Positions 13,639 to 26,371 of a stretch of DNA of 64,000 nt are shown in pieces. Origin of the DNA: Pezizomycotina sp. ARF18 (taxonomy: Eukaryota > Ascomycota); assembly GCA_002224055.1 (NCBI GenBank), contig AZLU01000079.1:46756-110755 (forward strand). The letters run 5' to 3'. Each line of letters starts with the position of its first letter. Within the stretch, counting starts at the first letter, position 1. The position numbers and the translations under genes are program-made. The notes beneath the pieces are model-generated. The model was not told where the DNA came from and made no database searches. It worked only from the letters and a program-made list of their open reading frames with translations.

Positions 13639-14851
13639 CATGGGTAGCTTTTCTGTCTGTCGATTCGTCTCAACAAATCCTTTATCATCAATACTTCCAT
13701 TGACAACAGCTCGAATACACCTATTTGTGAGCCCATTGAACGAGAATGGAGTTCACAAGTCCATTACGACACTGGACTGTAACGATATATTCGGTTTCCG
13801 TTTTAGCACTTGGTTCCATGTTTTGGACAAACTTGGTACAGATTATTGAGAAATATTTCCTCCCCTTCCCTTTGTACCCTTCCAAATCTCTCTTTATTTT
13901 ATTTATATATTCCTTTCCCTTCTACCTTTCATTCCTATGTTATTATTATGTCTCCTTTTGTTGTTGTTTCTGGGGATTTTGGAGTTTTCGTGCAGCACGT
14001 TAATCTGCAATATTATGGTAGTTTCATTGTGCAAAAAATATACTTTTTTTTCCAGCAGCATACCATGTATAAAAGATCAACGGTCTTCAACTTTTCACTA
14101 AAGAGGGGTTGCGCTTGTTATGCGACACTTCGAACTATACTTATTTATACAGCGAAATTCATATTGCATCTTTTCCTCTTTATGTTTTTTCCTTTCTATC
14201 TTTTTTTAGTCCCCTTTGCTTACTATTTTGTACCACACTATCTCTCAAGCTTGTGGCCGGTCCTCATATTGCTTAGGCGGCCTCCCGCACGCATTCTTAC
14301 TTTCCTTTAGTAATTTTGAATTTCCTTTCTCGCGGCAAAAGAAAGGAAAGAAGAAATTTTCAAGAGCTATATCGGCGTTTTGTGTGCTGTTTTCACTAAG
14401 TTTTCCTATTTTCCTTTTTCTCCTCTTTTTTTTTTTTTTTTTTTTGTCAGAGTATTTGGTGCACTGCCAGTAGTATCGTCCTTTGCTTTTTTGGATATAT
14501 TCAGGTCAGGCAGATTTCCTTTTCCTTTCTTCGTCGGCGGGCTGTGTATCTGTTCAACACATTGACGCTTCTTTTCTCTCACTTTTCTTTTTGTTCTATA
14601 CATATAAAGTATATAACACCTTATGTGCATAATACTCTCCTCTCTCTATTTATTTCCCCCACAACCTATTAAAACAAATATAATCTGATCCTCCACATCT
14701 ACCGATTAGTGCTCGATGATTAACTATGCGAATATCAATGTCATTGATATTTGGAAATAAAACCATGCCAAATATATATGTACATTGAATTAGTTTCTAA
14801 AATTATACCGCATCGGAGTAAAATAGGTATAACGCTTCAAAACCCGCTCTA
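13639..14851. other. convergent intergenic region
   Basis: This lies between the 3' ends of the tea4-like gene (+) and the NDUFAF6-type gene (-). It is AT- and pyrimidine-rich with T tracts (about 14426-14445). Open frames on the + strand are Phe/Ser/Leu-rich and look like low-complexity translation, not protein. No repeat family or RNA gene was seen. It presumably holds both 3' UTRs. Confidence 0.5.
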
Positions 14852-16182
14852 CTAACGAACAGATACTATCTCCTTGTTCTTCGTCGCTTTGTACAGATAC
14901 CACGGCAACTTCCACTCCCTCCTGAGCATACTCGGATGGAAGACGTCGAAAATCTACCTTCTCCAACCTTTTCAAGTACAGCGCCGCCGCGACCGCTGGT
15001 AGGAAACCCGAGAACACGCTCTCGTTCATCCCTTTCCGACGGAAGATACATCGTCTGCGCCGTTATAAGGTGGTCGTTCGCCCTCGTCGCTATTCAAAAA
15101 ACAACGTCCTTCAACCCGTCCGCTTTACCGCCGTAGCGTAGGACGTCTTCCTGCCGGAGGTTGTGCTTGGGATATGTCCAGCGGTAGCACGACGGCCGCG
15201 CTGGACGACGGCGAGTCCGTCGGCGGGAACGCGAGGATGGGGTACCGCGGAGGACCGCCGCGATTCCGACGCTTTTCCGGCGTGGGAGGCTACGTGGTCC
15301 AGCTCCACTGACGGGTTCTGCGTGGGAACTGGAGGGCTTCGAGGGTTAGGTAGTATAGTGACGAGTATGTGTTTTCTGCGTATGTTTCTAGAGACGATAG
15401 AGAAGCGAAGGGTGGGTTTCCGAGGCATTGCTCCTTAGTGCGAAGGTGAAAAAATTTTTTTAGTATAGATAGGTGAAATAAATAAATTAATAAATAAATA
15501 AAAAGAGAGGATATTGCAAGAATATGACAAACAGAAAATCATACCCTCGCCGTAATAACCTTCTTGAAGAAGCCTTTGCTAAGCCGCGTATTCCTCACCG
15601 CATGCCGTGCAGCAGCGTAACGGGCTGGTTCGTCGGCGGACCCGTAGCGCTCACGCCGCCGTCGAACAGCTTGTCTATAGCGTCGCTCCACCACTTCATG
15701 CGCAGGTTGCCCAGCGCCGCGTTGGACGTCTGGTCTGCCACCTGGGCGACGTCAATATTGAACGCCCGTATCGCCGTGAAGGCGTCCCGCGCGTACGCTG
15801 GTATCAGCCGGCGGATCAGGGAGGAGGGGTAGTCATGCTTCCTATTTTATTTAATATTTGCAGGCACTTGTTAGCGATTCGAAGTAAATGCATATATAGA
15901 AATATATATATAGAAGTTTTGCGGTAAACTTCAGTTTTGATGGTTGAGAGTTGTGAACGTACTCCAACAGCTTCTCGCAGTGCTGCCGCGCGAGGGTCAC
16001 GTCCCTCGGCTCATCAATTGCTGAGGACTGATCCTTAGTAGACGAGAAGATTCCCGCGAGTGCGGGTTGGATTGCGCCGGCGGAACGGCATATATAATGC
16101 TCTTGCGCGGGTGCCGCAAAGCAAGGGCGTGGCGGCGACACCTCGAGCAGAGAGCGAGCGCGGTCAAGAGTTGTCTCTCCAT
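14852..16182 (-). CDS. NDUFAF6: mitochondrial complex I assembly factor 6 (squalene/phytoene synthase-like)
   Basis: This belongs to the NDUFAF6 branch of the squalene/phytoene-synthase fold, which helps assemble the ND1 module of respiratory complex I and is not thought to make isoprenoids. The N-terminus is Arg/Ala-rich (MERQLLTALALCSRCRRHAL), as expected for a mitochondrial presequence. Exon 1 (15963-16182) ends ARQHCEKLLE. Exon 2 (15545-15841) continues KHDYPSSLIRRLIPAYARDA, then FTAIRAFNIDVAQV and NLRMKWWSDAIDKLFDG. Exon 3 (14852-15433) has ASLSSLETYAENTYSSLYYL, the conserved DHVASHAGKA, then LRYGGKADGLKDVVFE, LPAVAAALYLKRLEKV and the tail FDVFHPSMLRREWKLPWYLY. Introns are 15434-15544 and 15842-15962. 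Several one-base frame changes break the frame, for example after HVASHAGKA. The start at 16182 is the first suitable Met. It converges on the tea4-like gene. Confidence 0.92.
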
Positions 16183-17275
16183 CCCGAATTGTTATGGTTT
16201 AGGCATTGCGCTCTCGTACAGGCAAAATTTGAGGTTGTTTTGTTTGTAGCGCTTAATGTTCGGATGAAAACAACCGGCTCTCAACGCCACCGAAAAGAAA
16301 AAAAAAAATCCTGACAAGCTCCAACAGTATAAATAATAATAACAGAAATGATTATTAGAATTTTCTTCCAACTTCAAGTCGGACTAGGTTTAGAAATACT
16401 GCTTATTCTACTTAGGTACACAATTATGCTTACTGGAGAAAAAAAAAAAAAAGAAAAACACTGAAATCGGCATTGGGATATGCAAGTTCGCACCTAAATT
16501 ATACATACTTATATTGGAGTATTTCGCCTCATGATATTAACAGGAACTATGAACAAAATCTCGTACCTCATACCGAAAGATATATAATGTACAATAATAT
16601 ATTTTTCTTCGTTCATGTAAGATTTGAAAGAACTTGGGAATGGAACGAAAATTAAAATGTCCTGGTGCCAAAGGAGGTGAAGAGATGTAACGACAGCACA
16701 TATAGAAATAAGAACCAGAAAAATAGAGATGGAATTGTTTAAAAGAGGGTGGTATCTATTACCAAACGAATGGCATGAGCTTCTAAAATGATCTAGGTTC
16801 ATGATAGTAGAAAAGGAGCATGAACGTAATATTAGACGTTCATGGCTTGAAAAAACAAAACTAGCAAAAAGCGACAAAATTTTAGAAAAGAATAGGACTG
16901 ATATAGATCAAGCCCAGAGAGAAACACAAGCGAAATCCCAATACAATTATGAATTACAATGAAAAAAAAAAAAAAAACGCATACTTTTCAACACCATAAT
17001 CCAGTCGTGACGAACAGTAAAATTGAAAGAAGGCATATCCCGGGTCGTAAAGATCGTGGGCGCGTAAAGTAATATGAGTAGTGGCAAACTTTGGAGAAAG
17101 TGTGGGACGTTTCGTTACTCATAAACCGCGCGTATGCGTAAAATAGAAGACAACAAGTTCAAGGCCAAAAAGAAAAAAAAAGAAAGAAAAAAAAAAGTTA
17201 ATTATCTTGTCGCGTTGACATCAAAACGCTCCGTTCCGGTCAAATAATATTACTATGTTTTTTTTTTTGCTATAA
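16183..17275. other. intergenic region
   Basis: This lies between the 5' end of the NDUFAF6-type gene and the 3' end of the PH-domain gene, both on the minus strand. It is AT-rich with A tracts near 16440 and 16960. I see no conserved coding sequence, RNA gene or repeat. It should hold the NDUFAF6 promoter and the PH gene 3' UTR. Confidence 0.45.
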
Positions 17276-18673
17276 TTAGTGGCGGCTTTTTGCGATTGTG
17301 CTTTTAAAGGCGCCGAGCCATTTCGTTAGAACATCCTCATCTTTAGCGGCTATCTTGTAGGACTTATTTTCGAGGATGAGTTGCATGCAGTGCCGTTTCG
17401 ACTTTGAAATGGGGTCGATTTCGACTGCATCAATGATGTTTTCCATCGGGATAAGTTTCAAAGCTCGGTATTCCTAATCACATTTGAATAGCGTTAGAAA
17501 CTAATAATTTGAATATCTTTAATTCGCCCAACACCAACAAACGAGGAGAGAGAGAAACAAACTTACATCGTCGGATTTATAGAAAGTTACGTTGCGGGGT
17601 CGAAGAACGACCCAAAGTTTTCTCCATTGACGCAATCCCGATTTCGATCTTAATACCAACAGATAACCATGCCAAATGACCCTCGAATCGCTCAGGTGCC
17701 CGGCGAAAGATGATAGATTGGATTCGTGCCTTACAACCCCGGCTCTGGATCGGCAGAGATGGACCTCTGTAAAGGCAGGGAAGCTCCACCTGTTGGGCCG
17801 GCACTGGCAGGTCCAGCGCTTGCCCTTCTCGCCTGAGAATGCGCGCAGAGTGATGAGCGGGCGACGAAAGAGGAGCAGCGTTGTGATCCGGCGTGTCTAA
17901 AGATATTTGTGATATCATTCCTCCTAGTTCAGACGTTGAAGACATGGACGCCCCGGAGTAGTCAAGATTGTGCGAAGAGAGACCACAGTCTTCACGCACT
18001 CCAGGACTGTTCGGCGGGCTACTCCTTCTTGCGAGCGGTTTGGGAATAGGATGACCCGCCTGAATAGTTGGACTCATCAGGAACTCCTCTTCTGTCTCTT
18101 CTAACCTGGCGGTGCGTCGGATCTTGCTAACCCAATCCGTAGCGTCTTCCGGATCATTGGCCTGCAGATGCCAGTTCCTCGATGGCGTAAAGAGACCAAA
18201 TACGTTTTTCTTCTTCGGACTCTTCAGTTCGGCACACGCTGTAAGCTCGCTGAGCATGATTTGATGGCGCATTTTGTATTCCGAATCGTCTTTGTACACT
18301 CCGATGACCGCTCCACGCAACACGAACCAACGCTTTTTCCAGTTCTAAATCACAGAATAAGTGACTTTAGCATGAAAACGTAAACTCATATACATAATAC
18401 AACGAACAGGAAATGAAAGGAACGATTCCCTCGAGTTTACTTCGTCTTCCTTGTCCTCTGCATGACCCAGCCCTGCTTGATTATCCTATCCGTCATAAAT
18501 GTGCCATTCTCATCAACAGGAGAAAACGCGGTGTTGATTTCAAGGGCAGTGGGCGGTGATGAGGATGAAGGCGCGGCTGCTGCTGATGTTGAAGAGGCGT
18601 CATTCCTGGAATTGGTGCCCGCGGTGTCCGTAAAGGAGACAAAACTTCCGCCATTACTCTCGTGCTCTCGTTT
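17276..18673 (-). CDS. tandem PH-domain protein (Opy1-like), 5' end uncertain
   Basis: Two pleckstrin-homology domains are visible, so this is probably a phosphoinositide-binding adaptor at membranes. The first runs from exon 2 (18441-18673, KQGWVMQRTRKTK) into exon 3 (WKKRWFVLRGAVIGVYKDD, then IMLSELTACAELKSPKKKNV and NWHLQANDPEDATDWVSKIR). A Ser/Pro-rich linker follows (RRSSPPNSPG). The second is WHGYLLVLRSKSGLRQWRKL, WVVLRPRNVTFYKSDD, then after an intron EYRALKLIPMENIIDAVEID, ending KWLGAFKSTIAKSR. Introns are 17474-17566 and 18345-18440. The frame changes between the linker and the second PH domain. Exon 2 begins after an acceptor-like CGTTAG with a Ser/Ala/Pro-rich N-terminus, so the initiator Met is probably in an exon further upstream. 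The yeast relative with two PH domains is Opy1, but orthology is inferred from architecture only. Confidence 0.82.
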
Positions 18674-21316
18674 CTAACGGTTTAATTGACTTCTGTTGTT
18701 CTAAGTAACTATGCGGAGTAAGTAACTGTGATGATGATGGACGAGGGAAGGCGTTTTTGAGTGCTCGTGTTCCTTTTACCCTTTTAAGGGAAGTCCTTTG
18801 AGGTCAAAGAGGAAATAGAATGGATGCTATTTATATATAGAATAGCAAATACAATTATATTATTTTCTTTTTCCTTCCGTTTTTTTTTCGCCTTCAAATG
18901 CGGAGTGATGTAGGTGTGTTTCCAATTATTAGGGGTGAGAAGGGAAAAAAGGAAAGAAAAAATAATCTTAAAAGAACGAAGGCACCCTTTTCTTTCCTTT
19001 TAGTGCTTGCGCGTAATAAAGTATTCGTAATGACAACAACAACAACAACAATAATAATACGACAACAATAATAGGCGGCAAGTAAGGTAAATCAACGTGT
19101 AGGAGGGATACGCCTAAAAATGCGACGGAAAGACAGTCGGCTAACGAAGGAAAGAAGGAAGGTATACGATAACAGCCACGTAAAAAGACGAGAAAGAAAG
19201 TAGAATCAAAAGGGACAAAATCCGGGGGGGACAGATAGTGTGATATACACTTACCAGGGCAGAATCACTGGATATATCGGAGAGAACCAGGCCACGGTGA
19301 GAATGCAGATGGATAGACGGAATATGATGAAGAAAGCTATGATCTCCGGTGTCCCGTCGTGTGTGCTTCTTTGAAATCTCCTTGAACTTCTCTATGCAAT
19401 TCCCTTCCGCCGAAAGATCTCGGGTGAAATTAACGGACTAATGTAACGAATCCTGACCGGATTATCTTAAGACTGAATCACCTCCGGGGGAATAGTTGTT
19501 GGATTTTCAAGGGGGAGGTCGAGCTCGCTGGGAATCGATTGATCGATTGAATAATTTGTAGCGGTTGATGACGATGTTAGAGTTGTCGTAGAATCAGTCA
19601 AGTGGGACGACTCGACCACTAGAAGGGAAAAAAGCATAAAAAAACAACGAAATTTGATTAAATTAAAGAAAGTATAAATAAAAACTTTTTATTTTTTTTT
19701 ATTTTTTTTTTTTTAAAAAAAAAAGGGGGGATAATGAATTGCAATAAATTGTCTTTCAAGGACCTAAAATAATCGAAGTATTCTTTCTTTCTTCACGCTT
19801 TTTGAATAAGTTCATTCAAAGATGAAACAGGGAAACAGAGGGAAAAAAAAAAAAAAAAAACAAGGGAACAATTGATATATATAAAAGTTAGGGTGAAAGG
19901 TTGTGTTAAGTACATAAAAATATAAATAAACAAGGCGGCGTCGAAGGCTCCTAATTCTGGCTATCTGATTGGTATTTCGTCGCTTTTCCTTTTGTCCCCT
20001 CGAGTTTACCCAACTGCACGACGACGATCCAGCAAATGAAGTTAACGACCTGGCCAGCCACCCTGCTCCGTGGCGACACAGGCAAAAAGGAAGCATACGC
20101 TACTAGTATTATTCCCCCGCAATATTTTTACCGTTGGGTGGCAGTGGGCTAGGTTAACTCTAACATGATATTCTAGAGTGCCGTTTTTACATGCTTTGTC
20201 TCCCTGTTTCACACCGTGTTCGAGACTTTCATACGGTTGGGAGAGTTACATTCGCTAATGGCTAATACTTAACGCTTTGGACTTAGCTGCGAAAGAAAAA
20301 AAAAAAAAAAAAAAAAAGAGGACAGCTTATCTGGACGTAATTTATACGCGCAATGCATTCCACGCACGCTCGCACACATTTTTTAACTACAGGAATGCGA
20401 CATTCGAGAAACTCAAAAAGAAAAAAGAGTGCGGTAAGGCTAATGTTTCGAAGTGGCCCTCGCCTCTGACACCGCCTGCGTGTTGCGAAATGAGTTGGTT
20501 GGAGGAGGGTCAAAAAGTTAGAATTAAAAAAAAAAAAAAAAAACCGAAAAGGGGCCGTAGGAATGTGGAGTGGTTTACTACTATCGAGTCATACACTTAT
20601 ACGATTGAAAAACGTGTGCGGCAGGCAGAAAGTAGATGACGAAACATTTTGCTGGATGCTCAAAATATCCGGTTGAAATATTACTCTGTATTATTATTAT
20701 TATTATTGTTCAAGGTTTCCGGTTCAATAATAGTATTGGATCTCTGCCTGGTACCGATTACCTGCCTCAATCGCTACGATAGTGGGCTGAATGCACACCA
20801 AGACCCCTTGCAGGCAGGGCCTTTAGAGCGGCATTAGGCTATACAAAGTAAGTATTCAAATTACCAATAAAGAAAACGGGGCGCATAAGTGATATATAAA
20901 TAAGTTACGAAGAAAATAGCCTGAGTATGACTCCTTGTTGATTAAGTACTATTTGTTAACAAAAAAGTCTAAACTGATTAATTGCTGTCTTAGCTAGCAG
21001 AGGACAAGAACTTCCTTGAAGTTTTTTTTTTTTTTTCCTTGAAGTACTTAAGCAGTCATACTAGTGTAACTAAACTGACAGGACAGGCATTCCCTTTTAA
21101 CGGTCGTCAAAAGAAAATCTTATGACGAAAGTAGTTGTGTGAGGAATGAAGGGCGAAAATGACCTGTAACCAAAAAAAAAAAAATTATATAAATAAATAA
21201 AAGAACCATGAACTCGAATTACTACTACTACTACTCTTCACATCATCATCACCATCTTCCATATACCCAGCACAGCACCGCAAGCTCCGACTTGAGCTTC
21301 ACAATATCTTAAAAGG
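18674..21316. other. intergenic region with possible upstream exons
   Basis: Minus-strand sequence at about 19480-19620 can encode a Ser/Thr-rich segment (TDSTTTLTSSSTATNYSIDQ) between splice-like signals and may be an N-terminal exon of the PH-domain gene. At 19260-19380 (-) a hydrophobic frame reads EIIAFFIIFRLSICILTVAW, function unknown. A minus-strand frame at 19930-20096 also shows a hydrophobic segment but no family. The rest is AT-rich, with poly-A tracts near 19842, 20290 and 20524 and a small triplet repeat at 21222-21235. The EFL1 promoter should lie in the last few hundred bases. Confidence 0.35.
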
Positions 21317-24300
21317 ATGCCTACGATAACACCTCAACAATTAGTAGCTCTGCAGCACAACACCGAAAAGATTCGAAATGTAAGTTTTTACCAGTTCCGT
21401 CGATTGTTCCGGATATCTCTGCGTGCAGCTCCGAAAGGAAAAGCACCATGGCGAAATTGTATTCCAAAGTGTTTCGTCGCAAACTCTTTTGCCAGATCAT
21501 TTCCATATATACTGTTCTTATATCTTGAAATCAATAGGTCTAACTATTTCTCGATTCGTAGATATGTATTCTTGCGCACGTTGTAAGTTCCAGTCGCCAG
21601 TTTTTTAAGCTCTCGGGGAAGCTTCGGAAAACAGCTAGCTACCTTCTTTAAAATAAAAAGAAAAAATTTGCAATTGCAAGCCCTAACCTATCATTTGTTT
21701 TTTCCTCAGGACCATGGGAAAAACCAGTCTCAGCGATTGCCTGCTCGCCTCGAACGGGATCATCTCCCCAAAGCTGGCAGGCAAGGTTCGCTTTCTCGAC
21801 TCGCGGCCGGATGAGCAGATCCGCGGCATTACGATGGAGTCCAGCGCCATATCCCTACATTACCGCGCATTGAAGCCGCCTACGATTCCCGGCGGTGAAC
21901 CTACAACGGAGGAGTTTTTGATAAACTTGATCGATTCGCCGGGCCACATTGATTTTTCCTCGGAGGTTTCGACGGCTTCGAGACTATGCGACGGCGCTGT
22001 AGTGCTTGTAGATGCTGTCGAGGGCGTATGCTCGCAGACGGTAACGGTCCTGCGCCAGACATGGATCGAGCGGATGAGACCCGTGCTAGTGATAAATAAG
22101 ATCGACCGACTCATAACAGAGCTCAAGCTCACGCCGCTGGAAGGTTATATCCATTTGTCAAAGCTCCTAGAGCAGGTCAACGCCATCATGGGTAGTTTTT
22201 TCGCGGGAGACAGAATGGAGGAGGACTTGAAGTGGAGAGAACACATCGAACAGAAGCAGCAGGCGAAGACGGCAAAGGCGCAGGCTGTAGCAGCTACGTC
22301 TGCGGCAGATGGTTCTGAAGGGATCGACGCCGAGAGCGTTTTCAGTAAAGAGAGCGAATATGAAGAGAAGGACGACGAGGACCTCTATTTCTCGCCGGAA
22401 AAATTCAACGTCGTTTTCGCCAGTGCAATAGACGGCTGGCTTTTACTGTCAAGGACTTTGCCGCCATTCACGAGAAGAAGCTAGGTGTTCGGAGAGATCT
22501 ATTAGAGAAGGTTCTATGGGGAGATTTCTACCTAGATCCGAAAACGAAGCGCGTCCTCCGCCAAAAACATCTCAAGGGCAAGAATTTGAAGCCGATGTTC
22601 GTTCAGTTTGCACTGGATAATATATGGGCGCTTTACGAGAATGTTCTCAAGAAGTATGTTTTCCACCGATACTTCCCACCATTAATTTATACCATGCTAA
22701 CCTATATCGATGATATTTTCCAACAGAGATCGTGACTTCGACAAAATAGAGAAGATAGTAAAAGCCCTTGGCTTGAAGGTCTTGCCTCGGGATCTCAAAT
22801 CCAAAGATACGCGTGCCCTCCTATCCACCATGTTTAGCCAATGGCTACCGCTCTCCGCGCCCTTCTCGGAACGGTAATACGGCAGCTGCCTTCTCCATCC
22901 GTGGCTCAAAGTCAGAGGATGGCAGGTCTCATCGCTACGGCTCCTGGAGGAGCAGAGAATATCTCCTCTGACGTCAAGACCGCTGTTGAAAAACCTCGAC
23001 GTCAACAGCGATACTGTAGTTGCATATGTTAGCAAATGATAGCCGTCCCCGAGAGCAACCTGCCGCGTAATCAACGTAAGCAACTTACTGCCGACGAGAT
23101 GAGGGAACTGGCAGGGTCAAGAGACAACAATTGGCAAGGGCACTGGCTGCTGCAGCCTCAGAGAACGGTGCTTCTGATCTCGAGAAGCCCGTAGATTCCA
23201 TGCCAGAAATGACTAAGTCGTTGGAAAGGCCACACTAACCGTCCCCGAGGACAACGCTGATAGCGGAACAAGCACTCCGCGAACTGGAGATGAAGCTGAA
23301 CCAGCAGATAAAGACAAAGAACATTTGATAGGTTTTGCAAGGTTATATAGTGGAACTATCCGAGTAGGGCAAACACTTTATGCCATTGGACCGAAATACA
23401 ATCCCGCCCACCCCTATGAACATATACCCCCTATTACGGTTACAGACCTGTACTTGATGATGGGCCGTGATCTTGTTCCGCTCGAGCAAGTGCCTGCAGG
23501 TAATGTATTTGGCATTGGAGGTCTAGAAGGCAAAGTGTTGAAGAATGGTACGCTCTGCAGTTCGCCTACTGGCGGTGTTAACCTGGCGGGAGTCTCGGGA
23601 ATGGGTGCCGCTCCTATCGTACGGGTTGCAGTCGAGCCAAAGAACCCAAGTGAGCTGAAGAAACTGATAGCCGGCCTGAAACTGCTTGAGCAAGCGGACC
23701 CCTGCGTGGAGTACAGAGTTCAAGATAACGGGGAACATGTTATTCTCACGGCTGGGGAACTGCATCTTGAGGTATGTTAATTACAATGAGAGCCCCGTTT
23801 CCGGTATTGCGCAATACTAATCTGAGCGAACTGCAGAGATGTTTGAAAGATCTTCATGAAAGATTTGCAAAAATAGAAATACAGGCTTCAAAACCCATCG
23901 TTCCCTACCGCGAGACTATATTTTCCGTGGCAGAAATGTCACCGCCGAAGGACCCAAAGTTACCTCGCGGAGTTGTCCAAACCTCCACGTCTTCAAAGCA
24001 CGTATCGTTCCGCATCAAGACCCGGCCTCTGCCGGCCGCAATGACAGAGTTTTTAATGGAAAACGAAGCAACAATCAAGAAGCTGTACTCTCAGCGGGTG
24101 GCGCAGGCACAGGCAGAGGGTGACTTAGACGAAGCCATTGCAGAAGAAGCCGCTAATATCGACATTGAGCTTGACCCTCTGGTCGAGCACGAGAAGTGCA
24201 TGTCTCTGGAAGATTTCAAAGACAAATTGCAGGAGACGCTGAGCAAAAACGTAACCAAGGATGAGCGTGAAGCGTTTAAAGGCGTTGTTGATAGGATCAC

Positions 24301-25196
24301 GACTTTCGGGCCGAAGCGCACCGGAGCGAATATTCTCGTTGATTTAACACATGACACCTGCGAGAGGATGCTGACGTCGGAGAAAGCCGACGCTACGAAG
24401 CCTAAAGCCCGCAGGGCATCTTCAATAAGCGGTGGGGAACTAAGACCCGGCGCGGGTTCGTTTTCGAACGTCGCGATCACTCCCCGAGACATAGAAGAAA
24501 CGATCATCAACGCTTTCCAGTTGGCAACATTCCAAGGTCCCATGTGCAATGAACCCATGCAGGGCGTAGCGGTTTTCCTCGAGGACGTCAAGGTTGACAT
24601 TCCCGAGAGCGAAATGGCGAACGTCCGGCTGAGGCTTGGACACCTTATAGGCGAGGTCATTACGTGCGTAACATCGGCTATCAAACAAGGGTTCCTGGAT
24701 TGGTCCCCGCGGCTGCTGCTTGCAATGTATTCATGCGATATTCAGGCTTCCAGTAAGTAAACTATCCTTTTTCTCCCCTCTATCAGAGATAGAGATATTA
24801 ACTCATGCTTCTTTTGTAGCCGAGGTTCTTGGAAAGGTCTACGGCGTCATTACTCGCCGTCGCGGCCGTATAATTGCTGAAGAGATGAAGGAAGGCACGC
24901 CATTCTTCACCATTAAATCCCTCCTCCCCGTCACGGAATCTTTCGGTTTCGCGGACGAGATCAGGACCAAAACTTCCGGTGCCGCGTCTCCTCAGCTGAT
25001 TTTCTCCGGCTTTGAGAACGTGATTGACGAGGATCCGTTCTGGATGCCGTTCACTGAAGACGAGCTGGAGGATCTAGGCGAGATCGCTGATAGGGAGAAC
25101 GTGGCGAAGAAGTACATGGACGCCGTCAGGAAGAGGAAGGGATTATTTGTCGGCACGAAGCTCAGAGCTGAGAAGCAGAAGACTTTGAAGAGGTAA
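21317..25196 (+). CDS. EFL1: ribosome-maturation GTPase EFL1/Ria1 (elongation factor 2-like)
   Basis: This cytoplasmic GTPase works with Sdo1/SBDS to evict Tif6/eIF6 from nascent 60S subunits. Exon 1 (21317-21379) reads [21 protein letters not shown] 21-nt exon (21562-21582) encodes ICILAHV, and exon 3 from 21710 continues [20 protein letters not shown], so the P-loop AHVDHGKT is split by an intron. G2 and G3 follow ([25 protein letters not shown]), then G4 VINKIDRL. Later blocks are [80 protein letters not shown] and [20 protein letters not shown]. It ends AEKQKTLKR. Other introns are about 22654-22726, 23771-23836 and 24752-24819. The linker around 22830-23300 has several one-base frame changes, with another near 22437. 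All GTPase motifs are intact. It converges on MGM1. Confidence 0.96.
21562..21582 (+). other. 21-nt microexon of EFL1
   Basis: The sequence is bounded by CGTAG before and GTAAGT after. It encodes ICILAHV, which joins IRN from exon 1 to DHGKT from exon 3 and rebuilds the family sequence IRNICILAHVDHGKTSL. The frame is kept at both junctions. Confidence 0.85.
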
Positions 25197-26371
25197 AAAA
25201 AAAAAGAAGCGAAGTTATATATCAGTATTTCACTATTTCGTTATTTATATATCTGCATATAAATCTATTTATATATATAAAAGAGGAACTGCATTTGGCG
25301 TTACCCCAGGGAAATATCGCATAAAACGTAATGGAAGCTCGCCAGACCCAAGCTCTGTGATATACATTTATATGGCCGCGCTGGGATAGTTTAGTGTATA
25401 AATGCATTGGACTATTCCCATAATCTCCTTCGTCTATCCACCCCAATGGCAAATGGAGCTTTGCGATATATATAATATAAAAGGCCTAGATTGAGTAAAA
25501 GAATCCCCATTCATCCATTTCTCCTTAGTATTCTTAACCTTTTCTAGCACAGGCTTTTCAGCGGCTTCAAAGCGTGTTCCTTCCTTTAACGAGGTCAAGG
25601 GATTTGCGGAGATGGTACCGTTGAGAGGGGTCTACCTGTGCAAGAGAGACCAAAGAGAACAGGAGAACACCACGATAGATTGTGACGGGGATCTCTTTTC
25701 CAGTGGCACCGATGACATCCGCTCTAAAAGACCAAGTTTGGCGGAACGACAGATACGGCCACGACATTTTTTTAAAAAAAAAAACTAATAATAATAATCA
25801 ATACATCTGTTCAAGATCTACATATATAAATATAATTCGCTGGACAATCTTGAGGTATTGTATGCATTGTTTTGAAAAAGAGAGTATATATTGTTAATTG
25901 TAGCGAGCCTAGTCCGACTAGCTTTTGATAATACGGACCCCGCTAAGCAAGACAAAAGAAAAGTGGGCAAAGCTTTTTCTAAAAGGTAAAGGCCAAGAAG
26001 TGGAGATGTACATGTACATATAGCTCATGAAAATGACTGTAATAATGCACATGCAAGAAGTAGAAGGGGTATATACAAAATGGGGTTATCGTAACGGGTC
26101 GTAAAGTCATTTTTTCCTTTTTCTTCTTTTTTCAAGGCTGGGAGTAGGGAGGTAAGTGGAAAAAAGGTATACACGTTGAAGGAAGGAGTAGTGTCGAACA
26201 GACAAATATGCCGCAATAAAGGAAAGGTCTTTTATGAATATTTACAATCTTTTTAAAACCCAAAAAAATCAAAACGCCATTTTATGTGGATATCGTTAAA
26301 GCATTCTTTTTTGGTTGTTGTAGACTCTGACACTCGTGTCTCTATGAAACAGAAGCTCTGGAGGTCCAAGT
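25197..26371. other. convergent intergenic region
   Basis: This lies between the 3' ends of EFL1 (+) and MGM1 (-). It is AT-rich with TA-rich tracts around 25240-25290 and 25820-25840. No conserved coding sequence, RNA gene or repeat copy was recognised. It presumably holds both 3' UTRs. Confidence 0.5.

Noticed and set aside
19930-20096. Minus-strand segment containing QVVNF, first thought similar to ribosomal protein S9
   Set aside because: Similarity stops after a few residues and no flanking S9 sequence is present.
24091-24684. Minus-strand 197-aa frame
   Set aside because: It is fully antisense to strongly conserved EFL1 sequence and has no recognisable motif.
25370-25450. Sequence GGGATAGTTTAGTG reminiscent of a tRNA D-arm
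   Set aside because: No matching T-arm (GGTTCRANNC) or acceptor stem could be found nearby.
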